Shown in pieces: positions 55,676-63,842 of a stretch of DNA of 64,000 nt. Location of the stretch: NCBI GenBank assembly GCA_965199865.1, contig CBDATU010000009.1, forward strand, positions 186,001 through 250,000, written 5' to 3'. How positions within the stretch are numbered: position 1 is the first letter of the stretch; every line of letters starts with the position of its first letter. A model generated the notes under the pieces. The model saw only the letters and a program-made list of their open reading frames with translations, was not told where the DNA came from and made no database searches. The position numbers were made by a program, and so were the translations under genes. This DNA is from JAPOUP01 sp965199865. GTDB taxonomy: Bacteria > Pseudomonadota > Alphaproteobacteria > Rhodobacterales > Rhodobacteraceae.

Positions 55676-56553
55676 CCCAGCCCCGCGAGATGGCCCGGAT
55701 CGCTGCGATGATCCTGTCACCGTTCTCATCAAGTACCGCATCGGTCGTGTAGTACGGGTTGGCATAAAGCTGGATGCCCGCATCCCAGAGCATCAGGTCC
55801 GTGCGCTCATCGCCCAAGACTGACAGAGCGCCTACAATGGTCTGCCAACCGGTCACAGCGTCTACCTGACCTGCCATCAGAGCGGCCATGTCGCTGCCCA
55901 TGACAACGACTTCAACATCGTCTTCCGATATGCCGTTCTTGGCCAGCAGGGCGCGCAAAAGGATCTGCGCCGTGCCCTGTGTGCCGATTTTCTTGCCAAC
56001 CATGTCGGCAGGCGTGTTGATCGGGTTTCCGGACAAGGAGAAATACGTAAACGGATGTTTCTGATATCCTGCGGCGACGCATTTGACCGGCAAACCGGCA
56101 GAACGTGCGAGCATCAGCGACGGAGAGGACGAGATCGATGCGAAATTGTTCGCACCCGAAGCCACAGAGGCCACGCCGTCGATATTCGGGCCGCCAGGGA
56201 TGATCTCAAGCTCCAGACCTTCTTCGGCGAAGTAACCCAGCTTATCCGCCATCACCTCGCCCAGAATGCCATTCGAGGCGAGCCAGCCGAGCTGCATTCT
56301 GATCCTGTAGTCCGCCGCTCTGGCCGGGCCGACAGACAGGAAAGTTCCGGTGGCCGCCAGAGCCGTTGCGGCACCCATGCCTTTTAGCATGTGCCGCCGG
56401 GAAAGGTCGCGATTTGTCATATGAGAATTCCCCCCTTTTGGAACCTTTGCTGCAGTCAGCATATACTCTAGGGTGGTGATGCGAATAGGATCAAATTTGC
56501 CACATGGTGATGCTTTTTTTGCACCGCTCTCCCTCTTGGAAAAGGAGGAATTC

Positions 56554-57459
56554 TTGCACGACAAATTTCTGGGCTATTTCGACGCCGTTGCCAGCCATGG
56601 CTCGATCCGAAGGGCGGCGGCGCATCTCAGCGTATCGTCCTCTTCCCTGAATCGGAAAATCATCAGCGTGGAGGAACGCCTTGGCGTGCGACTGTTCGAG
56701 CGGCACGCCGATGGTGTCAAACTGACCTCCGCAGGTACCGTTATACTTGAACATTGCCGCAATACGATTTTCGACTTTCAAAGGGTACTCACTGTCGTCG
56801 ATGACATTCGGAACCTGCGTACCGGAAATATCAGAATTGCAACCCTTGATTCCCTGGCCATCAGCATACTTCCCGGCGCGCTTGCGGAATTCTCGAGGAG
56901 CTACCCCGAGATGTCCTTTACGGTGCGCACGGCACAGCCGTTCGGGATTTGTCGGGAGGTGGCGGACGGCGAGGCGGATGTCGGGATATCGTTCAGCAAC
57001 GAACCGGCCCCCGGTGTCCGCATCCTGACCGAGAAGTCCACCCCGATCGGTGCGATCATGCGCCCCGACCATCCTCTTGCGGAACGCGATGGCCTGGATT
57101 TGGATGACCTGTCACCGTTTCAGCTCATTCGCTCCGACGACCGGCTTGAGCAGCATTCGCTCTGGAAAGCCGCATCCGAGCAGATGGCGGTCAAGGTTCC
57201 CACGCAGGTCCACACCAATTCGCTTCCGCTGGCAAAATCCCTCATTCGCAAAACCCACGGAATTGGCATCTACACCAAGCTTGGATTCCTGCAAGAGATC
57301 GAGGCTGGAGAACTGCACTATATCGGCATTCGCACAGCGCATCTGAGGGACCTCAAGATCGGAATTCTCATTTCTTCCAAAGCCGGACTGTCACCGGCGA
57401 GTCATTTGTTATGTCGACAGCTGTCGAAGTCGCTGAAAGGTCTCCGACTCGATTCCTGA
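56554..57459 (+). CDS. LysR family transcriptional regulator
   Basis: A 301-residue regulator. N-terminal winged helix-turn-helix FDAVASHGSIRRAAAHLSVSSSSLNRKIISVEERLGVRLFERHADGVKLTSAG (about residues 8-60), then the LysR substrate domain. TTG 56554 is preceded by AAGGAGG at 6 bases, a much better site than any for the upstream ATGs at 56473/56479, which would add residues before the DNA-binding domain. Divergent from the importer operon, about 130 bases away, so it probably controls that operon and itself; the inducer is unknown. Confidence 0.92.
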   Translation: MHDKFLGYFDAVASHGSIRRAAAHLSVSSSSLNRKIISVEERLGVRLFERHADGVKLTSAGTVILEHCRNTIFDFQRVLTVVDDIRNLRTGNIRIATLDSLAISILPGALAEFSRSYPEMSFTVRTAQPFGICREVADGEADVGISFSNEPAPGVRILTEKSTPIGAIMRPDHPLAERDGLDLDDLSPFQLIRSDDRLEQHSLWKAASEQMAVKVPTQVHTNSLPLAKSLIRKTHGIGIYTKLGFLQEIEAGELHYIGIRTAHLRDLKIGILISSKAGLSPASHLLCRQLSKSLKGLRLDS

Positions 57460-57542
57460 GCGGCATCGAGTCCGATGAATCACCCGAAGGCTGCATCCGG
57501 GACCATCCGGCGAAAGTCCGCTTTGTCCGCTGTGCGGTCCTG

Positions 57543-57745
57543 CCTTCATAAGCGTTAAGTTGCTGCCTCAGAGCGCCTCAATGCTGCGGCGCAAACGCGA
57601 TTCGCGAGGACAGTCGGAGCGGGGCAAGGCGATAGGGACCGACTCATGTCGCCTCCTCCCCACCACGTGGTGAAGCCGACCGGGAAATCAGGTCACCAAC
57701 TGGTTCGCGTACGGACGAAGTCAATAGGTTAACGTTTATGGGAGG
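57543..57745. repeat. MITE-like repeat R1, copy 2
   Basis: Diverged second copy of the 203-bp element at 10806-11008, in the same orientation. Its ends keep the inverted pattern (CATAAGCGTTAA at 57548-57559 against TTAACGTTTATG near 57729-57740). Shared internal blocks include CTCAGAGCG, GCGCAAACGCGATTCG and AAATCAGGTC. Changes are scattered, so both copies are old. Confidence 0.7.
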
Positions 57746-57768
57746 GCTCCTTTGAGAATGGCTCCTTA

Positions 57769-58013
57769 GAAAATTTGTAGTGCGTTCCGGCGGCTCTCCG
57801 GCGTCGGCTTCGGATGGCTCGGCAAGGAGCGTCCGCTTCAGCTCCAGCCTTTCGGCGCGGACGAACGGGACGAGAACGCATTTTGTCGAGATCGTGGGAA
57901 GAGATGGCGAACCATGATCGCGGGCGCAGGACCTTCAGACGGATGTCCTCGGAAAAATTCCGTTTTTCCGCAGTGCGTTGCCGGAACCCAGCCAGAGCGC
58001 ACTACAGATTTCC
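57769..58013. repeat. MITE-like element R3 with terminal inverted repeats
   Basis: A 245-bp element with imperfect inverted ends: GAAAATTTGTAGTGCG (57769-57784) and CGCACTACAGATTTCC (57998-58013), matching at all but two positions. No coding capacity recognised. It sits 23 bases from R1 copy 2, as if elements collect in this gap. Confidence 0.55.
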
Positions 58014-58216
58014 AAATTGAGCCAACGAGAAATGGTCAGTTTTGGGCCGCCGAATTCCCCAAGGGTATGTCGGCGTTGGGCATGTAGCGGACATAGTTCA
58101 ACAACGGGAGATGATAGCTTTCTCCCGTCTGGCCCGAACCCTTACTACCGGATGCGGCGTATCGCTCGAACGGCTGCTATTGTCGTTTGGTAGAGATCAT
58201 GCTGGCGATGCAACAA

Positions 58217-58618
58217 TCACGCGGAAGCGGCGTCGATCATCTCGATTAGCTGAATGAGGTTCCCGCAAGTGTCATCGAAAATCGCCATGCGAACAGGCCC
58301 TGCATCCATCGGATCCTGAACGAACTCCACACCCAGATCGCCCAATCTTTTCCGCTCTGCGTCAAGGTTCGTTACCTGAAATGAGTGCGCGGGAATGCCA
58401 TCGGAAACCAGTGCAGCCCTGTAGGGTTTCACAGCCGGATGATCGCTTGGCTCAAGTAGCAACTGGGTTCCTTCGGGGTCTTCGCTGGATACGACCGTCA
58501 GCCAACGACTTTCCCCCAATGGAACATTCATCTTGACTGTGAAACCGAGGACATCGGTGTAGAACCTCTCTGCTTTGTCTTGGTTATCAACAAAGATGCC
58601 AGTTACATAGATTTTCAT
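58217..58618 (-). CDS. VOC (glyoxalase/bleomycin-resistance fold) protein
   Basis: A 133-residue VOC-superfamily protein: MKIYVTGIFVDNQDKAERFYTDVLGF at the N-terminus, then two beta-alpha-beta repeats, ending VRMAIFDDTCGNLIQLIEM with the conserved metal-type Glu. Metal-binding residues are plausible but substrate is unknown. ATG 58618 overlaps the preceding small gene's stop as ATGA. Confidence 0.87.
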   Translation of the reverse strand: MKIYVTGIFVDNQDKAERFYTDVLGFTVKMNVPLGESRWLTVVSSEDPEGTQLLLEPSDHPAVKPYRAALVSDGIPAHSFQVTNLDAERKRLGDLGVEFVQDPMDAGPVRMAIFDDTCGNLIQLIEMIDAASA

Positions 58619-58797
58619 TTTTGTGATCCTTTTCGTCTGTAGTTCATGATCCACGATGCAGCCGCAATATGCTCTTCGTTGATACTCAACAAATGCTCGT
58701 GGTTGGTCCCCGGCCGGACATGTTTCTCAAGCAATTCAAACAGTTCCTCGCGCGTTTCCGTATTCACGTACAGGTGCTGCAGACCACGCAAAAACAT
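58615..58797 (-). CDS. Small hypothetical protein coupled to VOC gene
   Basis: A 60-residue protein, MFLRGLQHLYVNTETREELFELLEKHVRPGTN then HEHLLSINEEHIAAASWIMNYRRKGSQK. GGGAGG eight bases before ATG 58797 and the 4-base overlap with the VOC gene support it. Family not recognised. The upstream side abuts the decayed RES toxin. Confidence 0.6.
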   Translation of the reverse strand: MFLRGLQHLYVNTETREELFELLEKHVRPGTNHEHLLSINEEHIAAASWIMNYRRKGSQK

Positions 58798-59446
58798 CGG
58801 AGCATCCTCCCTGGACCTGGAATCCAGGGAAACTTGCCACTGTCGATCTCCCCAAGCTCCAATCGCTGCTTCTTGACCTCTAGCATGACCCAAAATACTG
58901 CAGCGCATTCGCTCCCGGTGCAACGGATTCGGTCATAGCCAATCCCGTTCAACCTGGCTTCCCGCAATGTTCTCGCCAGACGCTGGCCGACGGCGCAACT
59001 GTGGTTGTGGTAGACGAGGGGTCGTGTGGCCTTCTGGCTGCGACGGTCATGCAGATTCCCGTCGAGGTCGACCAGATAGACCCGCCCCTCCTGTTCCATT
59101 GGTTCCTGATTCGTGGCACCCAGGAGTCGCTCGCTATGATATCTGGTCTCGGCAATTGCCATATTAAGGTCGTTCGCGGCATGGAAGACACTGTGAGTTC
59201 CGTACGAGAACCGGCTGCCGCTTGGATTTCAGGCGGGTGAAGGCCACCATGATAACGGTGGTCCCAGGCCCACTGATGCGATCTTCCTGCGGGACAAGCC
59301 CAATATCGCCAGCCTCGTCACGGAGCCTGGGAATCGTGAGCGCTTCCAACTCAAAGATCGCCTTAATGTCACTGGGATCGGCAATCCGTTCGAACATCGA
59401 CACCGGCGGAAACCGGCTGGGAATGATGCGCCAGCACGGCTTTCAT
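58798..59446 (-). pseudogene. RES-domain toxin, frameshifted
   Basis: RES toxins degrade NAD+. The domain is spread over three frames: MKAV at 59446, then WRIIPSRFPPVSMFERIADPSDIKAIFELEALTIPRLRDEAGDI to AFTRL, then SRFSYGTHSVFHAANDLNMAIAETRYHSERLLGA through GECAAVF-like SECAAVF. Removing one base near 59436 and one T from the run at 59227-59229 rejoins the first parts (LNPSGSRFSYG). The C-terminal end after SECAAVF is unclear and may hold another shift. Catalytic Arg/Glu-type residues of the core remain but no intact protein is made. Confidence 0.82.
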
Positions 59447-59468
59447 TCGATGCGGGCAACCGACAATG

Positions 59469-59885
59469 TCATGCCCAGCCACCCCGTTGCGCGTCAATGT
59501 ATTGCCGTACCGCAAAGAAGCCCGCCACCTGACCGGAGAGCATCCGGTCAAGAGCCGACCGACTGGCAAACATTGGCGCCTCGTTCGGACACATTGCACA
59601 TGCATGGGCTGCCTGTTCGTTGGGGAGCGGAATCTGAAGCGCCTTATAGGTGCCCAGAATGTAGGAAATACGCTCCAGCGTAACTTTTGGCAGAGCGATG
59701 TCCGGATCCCTCTTCCATTTGAACAAGGTCGATCGGGCTGTCAGTCCGAACAGGGTCCACAGTTCCTCGACTGAGAGGCCCCAGAGTACCGCGATGCGAA
59801 AGAATATGCGCGATTCTGGGCCTGAGAGGCCTTTTCGGTCTAACGCCGTTGCTGGACGTGCCTGAACAGCAATTTTGAGCTCCAT
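59469..59885 (-). CDS. MbcA/ParS/Xre-family antitoxin
   Basis: A 138-residue antitoxin: an Xre-like helix-turn-helix (IFFRIAVLWGLSVEELWTLFGLTARSTLFKWKRDPD, about residues 28-63) and the C-terminal toxin-binding domain (LERISYILGTYKALQIPLPNEQAAHACAMCPNEAPMFASRSALDRMLSGQVAGFFAVRQYIDAQRGGW). It is intact and 22 bases upstream of the broken RES toxin. ATG 59885 was picked; another at 59918 is possible. In this family the antitoxin also represses its own operon. Confidence 0.88.
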   Translation of the reverse strand: MELKIAVQARPATALDRKGLSGPESRIFFRIAVLWGLSVEELWTLFGLTARSTLFKWKRDPDIALPKVTLERISYILGTYKALQIPLPNEQAAHACAMCPNEAPMFASRSALDRMLSGQVAGFFAVRQYIDAQRGGWA

Positions 59886-60813
59886 AATTGGACAGTTCGC
59901 AAAACAGGAATGGGCCAAATGAAGGTGGCTCCTTGGGCAGGGGCGGACGCAACCTTAACGGAAGATCCATTCCGCATTGCTCCTGAGGCACCTAAGTCCT
60001 TGCCCTTCGGTCAGTTGCCAGGGCTCCAAGGTGGCAATGACCACCCATAGTCCGAAGGCGGTGAGTGCGGGTCCGGCAGGTGCCGCAAATTTATGCTGAC
60101 GCGACGGGCGCTTCCAGGACTGCGGCCAATCCTCCCTTGCGGCGGCGCGCAGGCTGATACAGGCGGAGCCAACACCTGAAAAATACGTCGGTACTCGGAG
60201 AGGGATCTCGTCGGCGATGTCCGGGCCTATTTCGGCGAACCTGTCAATGTCGGTTACGCGAGGAAGGGCGATCCCACGACCCCGCATTCATCGCTCACCT
60301 CCTCCTGATCATCCACAGCATCTCTCCTTCCATGTGGCCCAAGGCGAGACATGAAAGGCTCGTAGTCGGGATTGGTCCAGTACAGCCGGATCTCGGATAG
60401 CTCGGACTCGGAGCCGGCAGGCAAGGAGCTTGGAGGACATTCTCCTGGGCCCGCACCCCGAAACCGGAGATTTCGTGATTCCACAAAGAGACGTCCTCGC
60501 CGTATGTCCGTAAGACGTTCAGGAATCGAGCGGTAAGCCTGAGCCCGGTCATTCAGGTTGCCGGTGGTACCCGCGCGCTACGATGGGCCGGTTCCGAAGA
60601 CGGCGGATGCGGACCGGACGGGAGATGGCTCAATCAATTCCCACTCTAACCGTTAAATTGGTTTAAAACCAATCCAGGGGACGCTAACATCAATCCCGAG
60701 TGGTCTCGATTGAAATTGTCCGGATATCCCTGTTCTGATTCCCTGCGGACAGGAATACACTACGTTTCGTCGGACCACTTAACGTTATTGGTCAAACACC
60801 TGGGGAGAAAAAA
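59886..60813. other. Non-coding region with integrase scrap and TRAP promoter zone
   Basis: Between 60540 and 60250 (minus strand) two frames together resemble the N-terminal arm-binding domain of a phage-type integrase: YGEDVSLWNHEISGFGVRAQ, then IRLYWTNPDYEPFMSRLGPHG. No catalytic domain follows, so this is a fragment at best. The segment 60640-60813 is AT-rich, holds a 17-bp palindrome, and should contain the promoter of the TRAP operon. Nothing else recognised. Confidence 0.45.
60657..60673. promoter_or_regulatory. Palindromic operator candidate upstream of TRAP operon
   Basis: ATTGGTTTAAAACCAAT, perfectly symmetric about its centre base, about 140 bases before dctP. Its half-site ATTGGTT is the same as in the palindrome at 44151-44164 but with three more central bases. 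GntR/FadR-type regulators often control TRAP operons through such sites. Confidence 0.5.
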
Positions 60814-61875
60814 ATGAACAGACATTTCGCAGTCGGCGCAGCGGCGCTTGCCGCAGTCACGATCGGATCCGCGAGCGCGGCAGAGGACATCACCCTCCGG
60901 ATTGGTTCGGGTCACCCGCCTGGTGTCGTCTATGCCGGGTTGATGATTGACTATTTTCAGCCTGAGCTCAAGCGGCGGGTCGAGGAACGCACCGATCACA
61001 CCATCAACTTCGTCGAAGGCTATTCCGGTTCAATCGTCAAGGTGACCGAGGTCCTTGAAGGCGTTCAGGACGGGATCATCGATATCGGCGGCTTCTGCTA
61101 TTGCTTCGAGCCGTCGAACCTTCCGTTGCATGCGTTTCAGGTGATGATGCCCTTCGGCACGATGGATCCTGTAATGTCGCTGGGCATTGCACAGGACGTC
61201 TATGCCGAGGTGCCCTATCTTGAGGATGTCTTCCAGGACAAGTTCAACCAGGTGCTTCTGTCGCGGATCGCTGACGGCGGTTACAACCTCGGAACATCGT
61301 TTCCCTGGGATGACCTAAGTGATCTGGAGGGTCAGAAGATCGCAGGCGCCGGGCTGAACCTGAACTGGCTTGAATATGCGGGCGTCTCGCCGGTGCAGTC
61401 TTCGCTTGCGACGGCCTATACCGAGATGACCACCAATGTGTACGAAGGCTGGATCATGTTCCCGTCGGCTTGGGTCAACCTCAAGCTCTATGAACCAGGT
61501 CCATATTACACGCTGATCGGGTTTGGTTCGATGACCTGGCACGGATTGACGATCAATCAGGACACCTATGACTCGCTGCCTGAGGATGTACGCGAGATTC
61601 TGCATGAAGTTGCCGCCGACTACGAAGAGCAGACCGGGATCGTGAACCAGATGGAATACGATCGCCTGGTTGAGGAACTGCGCGGCCTGATCACTGTGAC
61701 CGAGATTGATTCGGATGTGCGCAAAGCCTGGGCCGAGAGCCTGGCCGCATGGCCGCAATCCATGGCCGATGATCTGGAGGCGCAGGGCCTGCCTGCCAGA
61801 CAGGTGCTGAACCTGGTGCTGGAGAAAGCCGAAGCGCGCGGCTATGAGTGGCCGGTGCGTTACGAGATCAAGTAG
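60814..61875 (+). CDS. dctP: TRAP transporter solute-binding protein, DctP family
   Basis: A 353-residue periplasmic binding protein. Sec signal MNRHFAVGAAALAAVTIGSASA is cut before AEDITLRIGSGHPP. Family features: VEGYSGSIVKVTEVLEGVQDGIIDIGGFCYCFEP, and DLSDLEGQKIAGAGLNL in place of the usual ..GKKIR.. region, so the conserved ligand Arg is not at its common place here; the ligand may not be a simple C4 dicarboxylate. GGGGAG lies 7 bases before ATG. First gene of dctPQM. Confidence 0.93.
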   Translation: MNRHFAVGAAALAAVTIGSASAAEDITLRIGSGHPPGVVYAGLMIDYFQPELKRRVEERTDHTINFVEGYSGSIVKVTEVLEGVQDGIIDIGGFCYCFEPSNLPLHAFQVMMPFGTMDPVMSLGIAQDVYAEVPYLEDVFQDKFNQVLLSRIADGGYNLGTSFPWDDLSDLEGQKIAGAGLNLNWLEYAGVSPVQSSLATAYTEMTTNVYEGWIMFPSAWVNLKLYEPGPYYTLIGFGSMTWHGLTINQDTYDSLPEDVREILHEVAADYEEQTGIVNQMEYDRLVEELRGLITVTEIDSDVRKAWAESLAAWPQSMADDLEAQGLPARQVLNLVLEKAEARGYEWPVRYEIK

Positions 61876-61890
61876 CGCCGCCACACAGGA

Positions 61891-61922
61891 CCGCGCCGCG
61901 GACATTCGGCGGCGCGGTTTTT
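61891..61922 (+). terminator. Hairpin with T-run between dctP and dctQ
   Basis: Perfect 9-bp GC stem CCGCGCCGC/GCGGCGCGG (61891-61899 and 61909-61917) with a 9-base loop, followed by TTTTT. A standard intrinsic terminator shape inside the operon. It probably lowers expression of dctQM relative to the binding protein, or stabilises the dctP message 3' end. Confidence 0.85.
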
Positions 61923-61967
61923 CCACGACATACCGGCCAGCCCGGCAGGACCAGGGAAAGACGAGAC

Positions 61968-62468
61968 ATGTTCTTGATCCGGATTGTGGACGGCCTCACC
62001 AAATCCCTCATGATACTGGCCGCCGCCTGGGCATTTGTCCTATGCTTCTTCATCCTTGCCGACATTGTCGCACGCGCGCTGAACATGCCTTTGCAGGGAA
62101 CCAAGGAGATCGTCGCAAACTCGGTTGTGATGATCGTGTTCATGCAGGTCGGTTTTGCTGTCCGCTCAGGCTCGATGTTGCGTACGGACTTTCTGGTGGG
62201 TGCCTTAGGGCCAAAGACCATCCGTATCGTGACCGTGCTCAGTCTTCTACTGGGCGCGGCATTCTTTCTGTTCCTTGCCAAGGCTGGGATCACGCCGGCG
62301 CTGCGGTCTTTCGCGAATGGTGAATTCGACGGAGAGGGCGCGCTTCGCGTGCCGGTGTGGCCCGCTCGGTTCATGATTATCTTCGGTGGTGCGCTTGCGG
62401 CGTTGAACTATGTCCTGCTGGCCTTCATCGAGGCTGTGGGCAGGACAGAGGAGCTTCGGTTGCGATGA
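61968..62468 (+). CDS. dctQ: TRAP transporter small membrane subunit, DctQ family
   Basis: A 166-residue protein with four helices; the first (LTKSLMILAAAWAFVLCFFILADIVARALN) and the second (TKEIVANSVVMIVFMQVGFAVRSGSMLRTDF) carry the DctQ pattern of P.Q/G.E before a helix and the R.G.h.rvd loop. ATG 61968 (MFLIRIVDGL) replaces the longer frame. Follows the internal hairpin; acts with dctM. Confidence 0.9.
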   Translation: MFLIRIVDGLTKSLMILAAAWAFVLCFFILADIVARALNMPLQGTKEIVANSVVMIVFMQVGFAVRSGSMLRTDFLVGALGPKTIRIVTVLSLLLGAAFFLFLAKAGITPALRSFANGEFDGEGALRVPVWPARFMIIFGGALAALNYVLLAFIEAVGRTEELRLR

Positions 62469-62492
62469 CGCCAGTGAGTGTGGGGACCGCCC

Positions 62493-63827
62493 ATGTTTGA
62501 CTTCGGAACCGCCGCGCTGATGGTTGGCGCACTGCTGGGCCTCGTGATCCTGGGCGTCCATGTGGCCGTGGCACTGGGGGTGACCAGCGTTGTGGGAATC
62601 TTTCTGGTCACCGGTCGGCTGCGGATCGTGGAGGCGACCATCGCCTCGACCGCTGCCGAAGCCCTGCGCGACTTCACCTTTGCGGTAATCCCGCTCTTCA
62701 TGCTCATGGGCGAATTTATGGGGCGGTCTGGCGCGGTGTCAGACATCTATGTCGGGATCAACCGAAGTCTGCGGCGCATGCCCGCCCGGCTTGGAATCGC
62801 AACGGTGCTGGGAAACACGGTCTTTTCCTTCGTGACGGGCGTGTCCATCGCCTCGGCTGCCGCTTTCTCTCGCATCGCCTATCCGGAAATGAAGGCTTTC
62901 GGCTACCATCGCGGCTTTGCCCTGGGTGCCATTGCGGGATCAAGCTGCCTTGGAATGCTGATTCCGCCATCGGTTCTGATGATCGTCTGGGGAATTCTCA
63001 CGGAACAGTCGATCGGGCGAATCTTCCTGGCGGGAGTGTTTCCCGGGTTAATGCTGGCAACGATGTTCATTGTCTATATCGTAGCCACGGCCGTCCTGAA
63101 ACCGCAGGTCGTGGGCGAGCATGAAGGACACGGCGATGTCGAGGTCGCTGCCGATAAGGTCGAACTGCCGGGTGCCAAACTCGCCGGCAGTGTGTTGGGC
63201 GTCGGCGGAATTGTTGCGGCCGTGCTGGGCGGTATCTGGTTTGGAATCTTCACGCCGACGGAAGGAGCCGGGGCGGGTGCTGCTCTGGCGCTGATTTTTG
63301 CCTTTCTCAAAGGGATGACCCTGCGCGAATTCCTGGCAGCGGTCTACGCTGTCGGCAAAACGGCCGCGCCGATCCTGATCCTGCTTTTTGCGGCCGCACT
63401 CTATTCCCGAACATTGGCGATGACGGGAGTCACGACCGCGATCCGTGAGTTCTTTGTCGCCTCTGGGCTGGAGGCCTGGCAGGTGCTCGGAATCATCATA
63501 TTCATCTGGTTCATTTTGGGTATGGTGGTCGACAGCATCTCGATCATGCTATTGACCGTGCCGATCGTGGAACCCATCGCGGTAGCATTCGGGTTTGACA
63601 GGCTGACCTTCGCAATCGTGGGCATTCTGGCAATAGAGGCCGGGCTACTTACGCCCCCCTTTGGTCTGTTGGTCTACACCGTCAAGGCGGCCATCGAGGA
63701 CCCGCAGGTGGGCGTCCAGCAGATCTTCCGAAGTTCAGTCCCTTATTGGGGAATTATGTTACTTGCCGCGATGCTGCTGGTGATTTTCCCGGGCATTGCC
63801 AACATGCTTCCAAACCTACTGATGTAG
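62493..63827 (+). CDS. dctM: TRAP transporter large membrane subunit, DctM family
   Basis: A 444-residue permease of about 12 helices, the sodium-driven transport subunit. Motifs: VIPLFMLMGEFMGRSG near residue 65, ALGAIAGSSCLGMLIPPSVLMIVWGILTEQSIGRIFLAGVFPGLM, and FTPTEGAGAGAALALIFAFL followed by the second-half VDSISIMLLTVPIVEPI. ATG 62493 has GGGGA about 6 bases upstream; an upstream GTG at 62478 is possible. Completes dctPQM. Confidence 0.94.
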   Translation: MFDFGTAALMVGALLGLVILGVHVAVALGVTSVVGIFLVTGRLRIVEATIASTAAEALRDFTFAVIPLFMLMGEFMGRSGAVSDIYVGINRSLRRMPARLGIATVLGNTVFSFVTGVSIASAAAFSRIAYPEMKAFGYHRGFALGAIAGSSCLGMLIPPSVLMIVWGILTEQSIGRIFLAGVFPGLMLATMFIVYIVATAVLKPQVVGEHEGHGDVEVAADKVELPGAKLAGSVLGVGGIVAAVLGGIWFGIFTPTEGAGAGAALALIFAFLKGMTLREFLAAVYAVGKTAAPILILLFAAALYSRTLAMTGVTTAIREFFVASGLEAWQVLGIIIFIWFILGMVVDSISIMLLTVPIVEPIAVAFGFDRLTFAIVGILAIEAGLLTPPFGLLVYTVKAAIEDPQVGVQQIFRSSVPYWGIMLLAAMLLVIFPGIANMLPNLLM

Positions 63828-63842
63828 AGCAGGAGACAGCGC

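Larger units (their letters stand above)
52968..56420 (-). pseudogene. NitT/TauT-type ABC substrate-binding protein, split by IS element
   Basis: N-terminal part 56420-55676: Tat-like signal MTNRDLSRRHMLKGMGAATALA, cut near ARA|ADYRIRMQLGWLASNGILG, ligand region PSLMLARSAGLPVKCVAAGYQ, to IIAAIRAISRGWG. C-terminal part 53253-52968: AVHADPEAGVDALVERYPNLDRA to the stop. The 2.4-kb IS sits between them, so no full protein can be made and the importer should be non-functional unless another binding protein serves it. The two halves are out of frame by one base across the duplicated target. Confidence 0.92.
57460..58216. other. Repeat-bearing intergenic region after the LysR gene
   Basis: About 760 bases without a convincing gene. 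It is nearly filled by two MITE-like elements back to back (57543-57745 and 57769-58013). The remainder shows no recognised motif. Confidence 0.5.

Noticed and set aside
60250..60540. Complete phage integrase gene
   Set aside because: Only a short frame-broken resemblance to the N-terminal domain is visible; no R-H-R-Y catalytic region follows.
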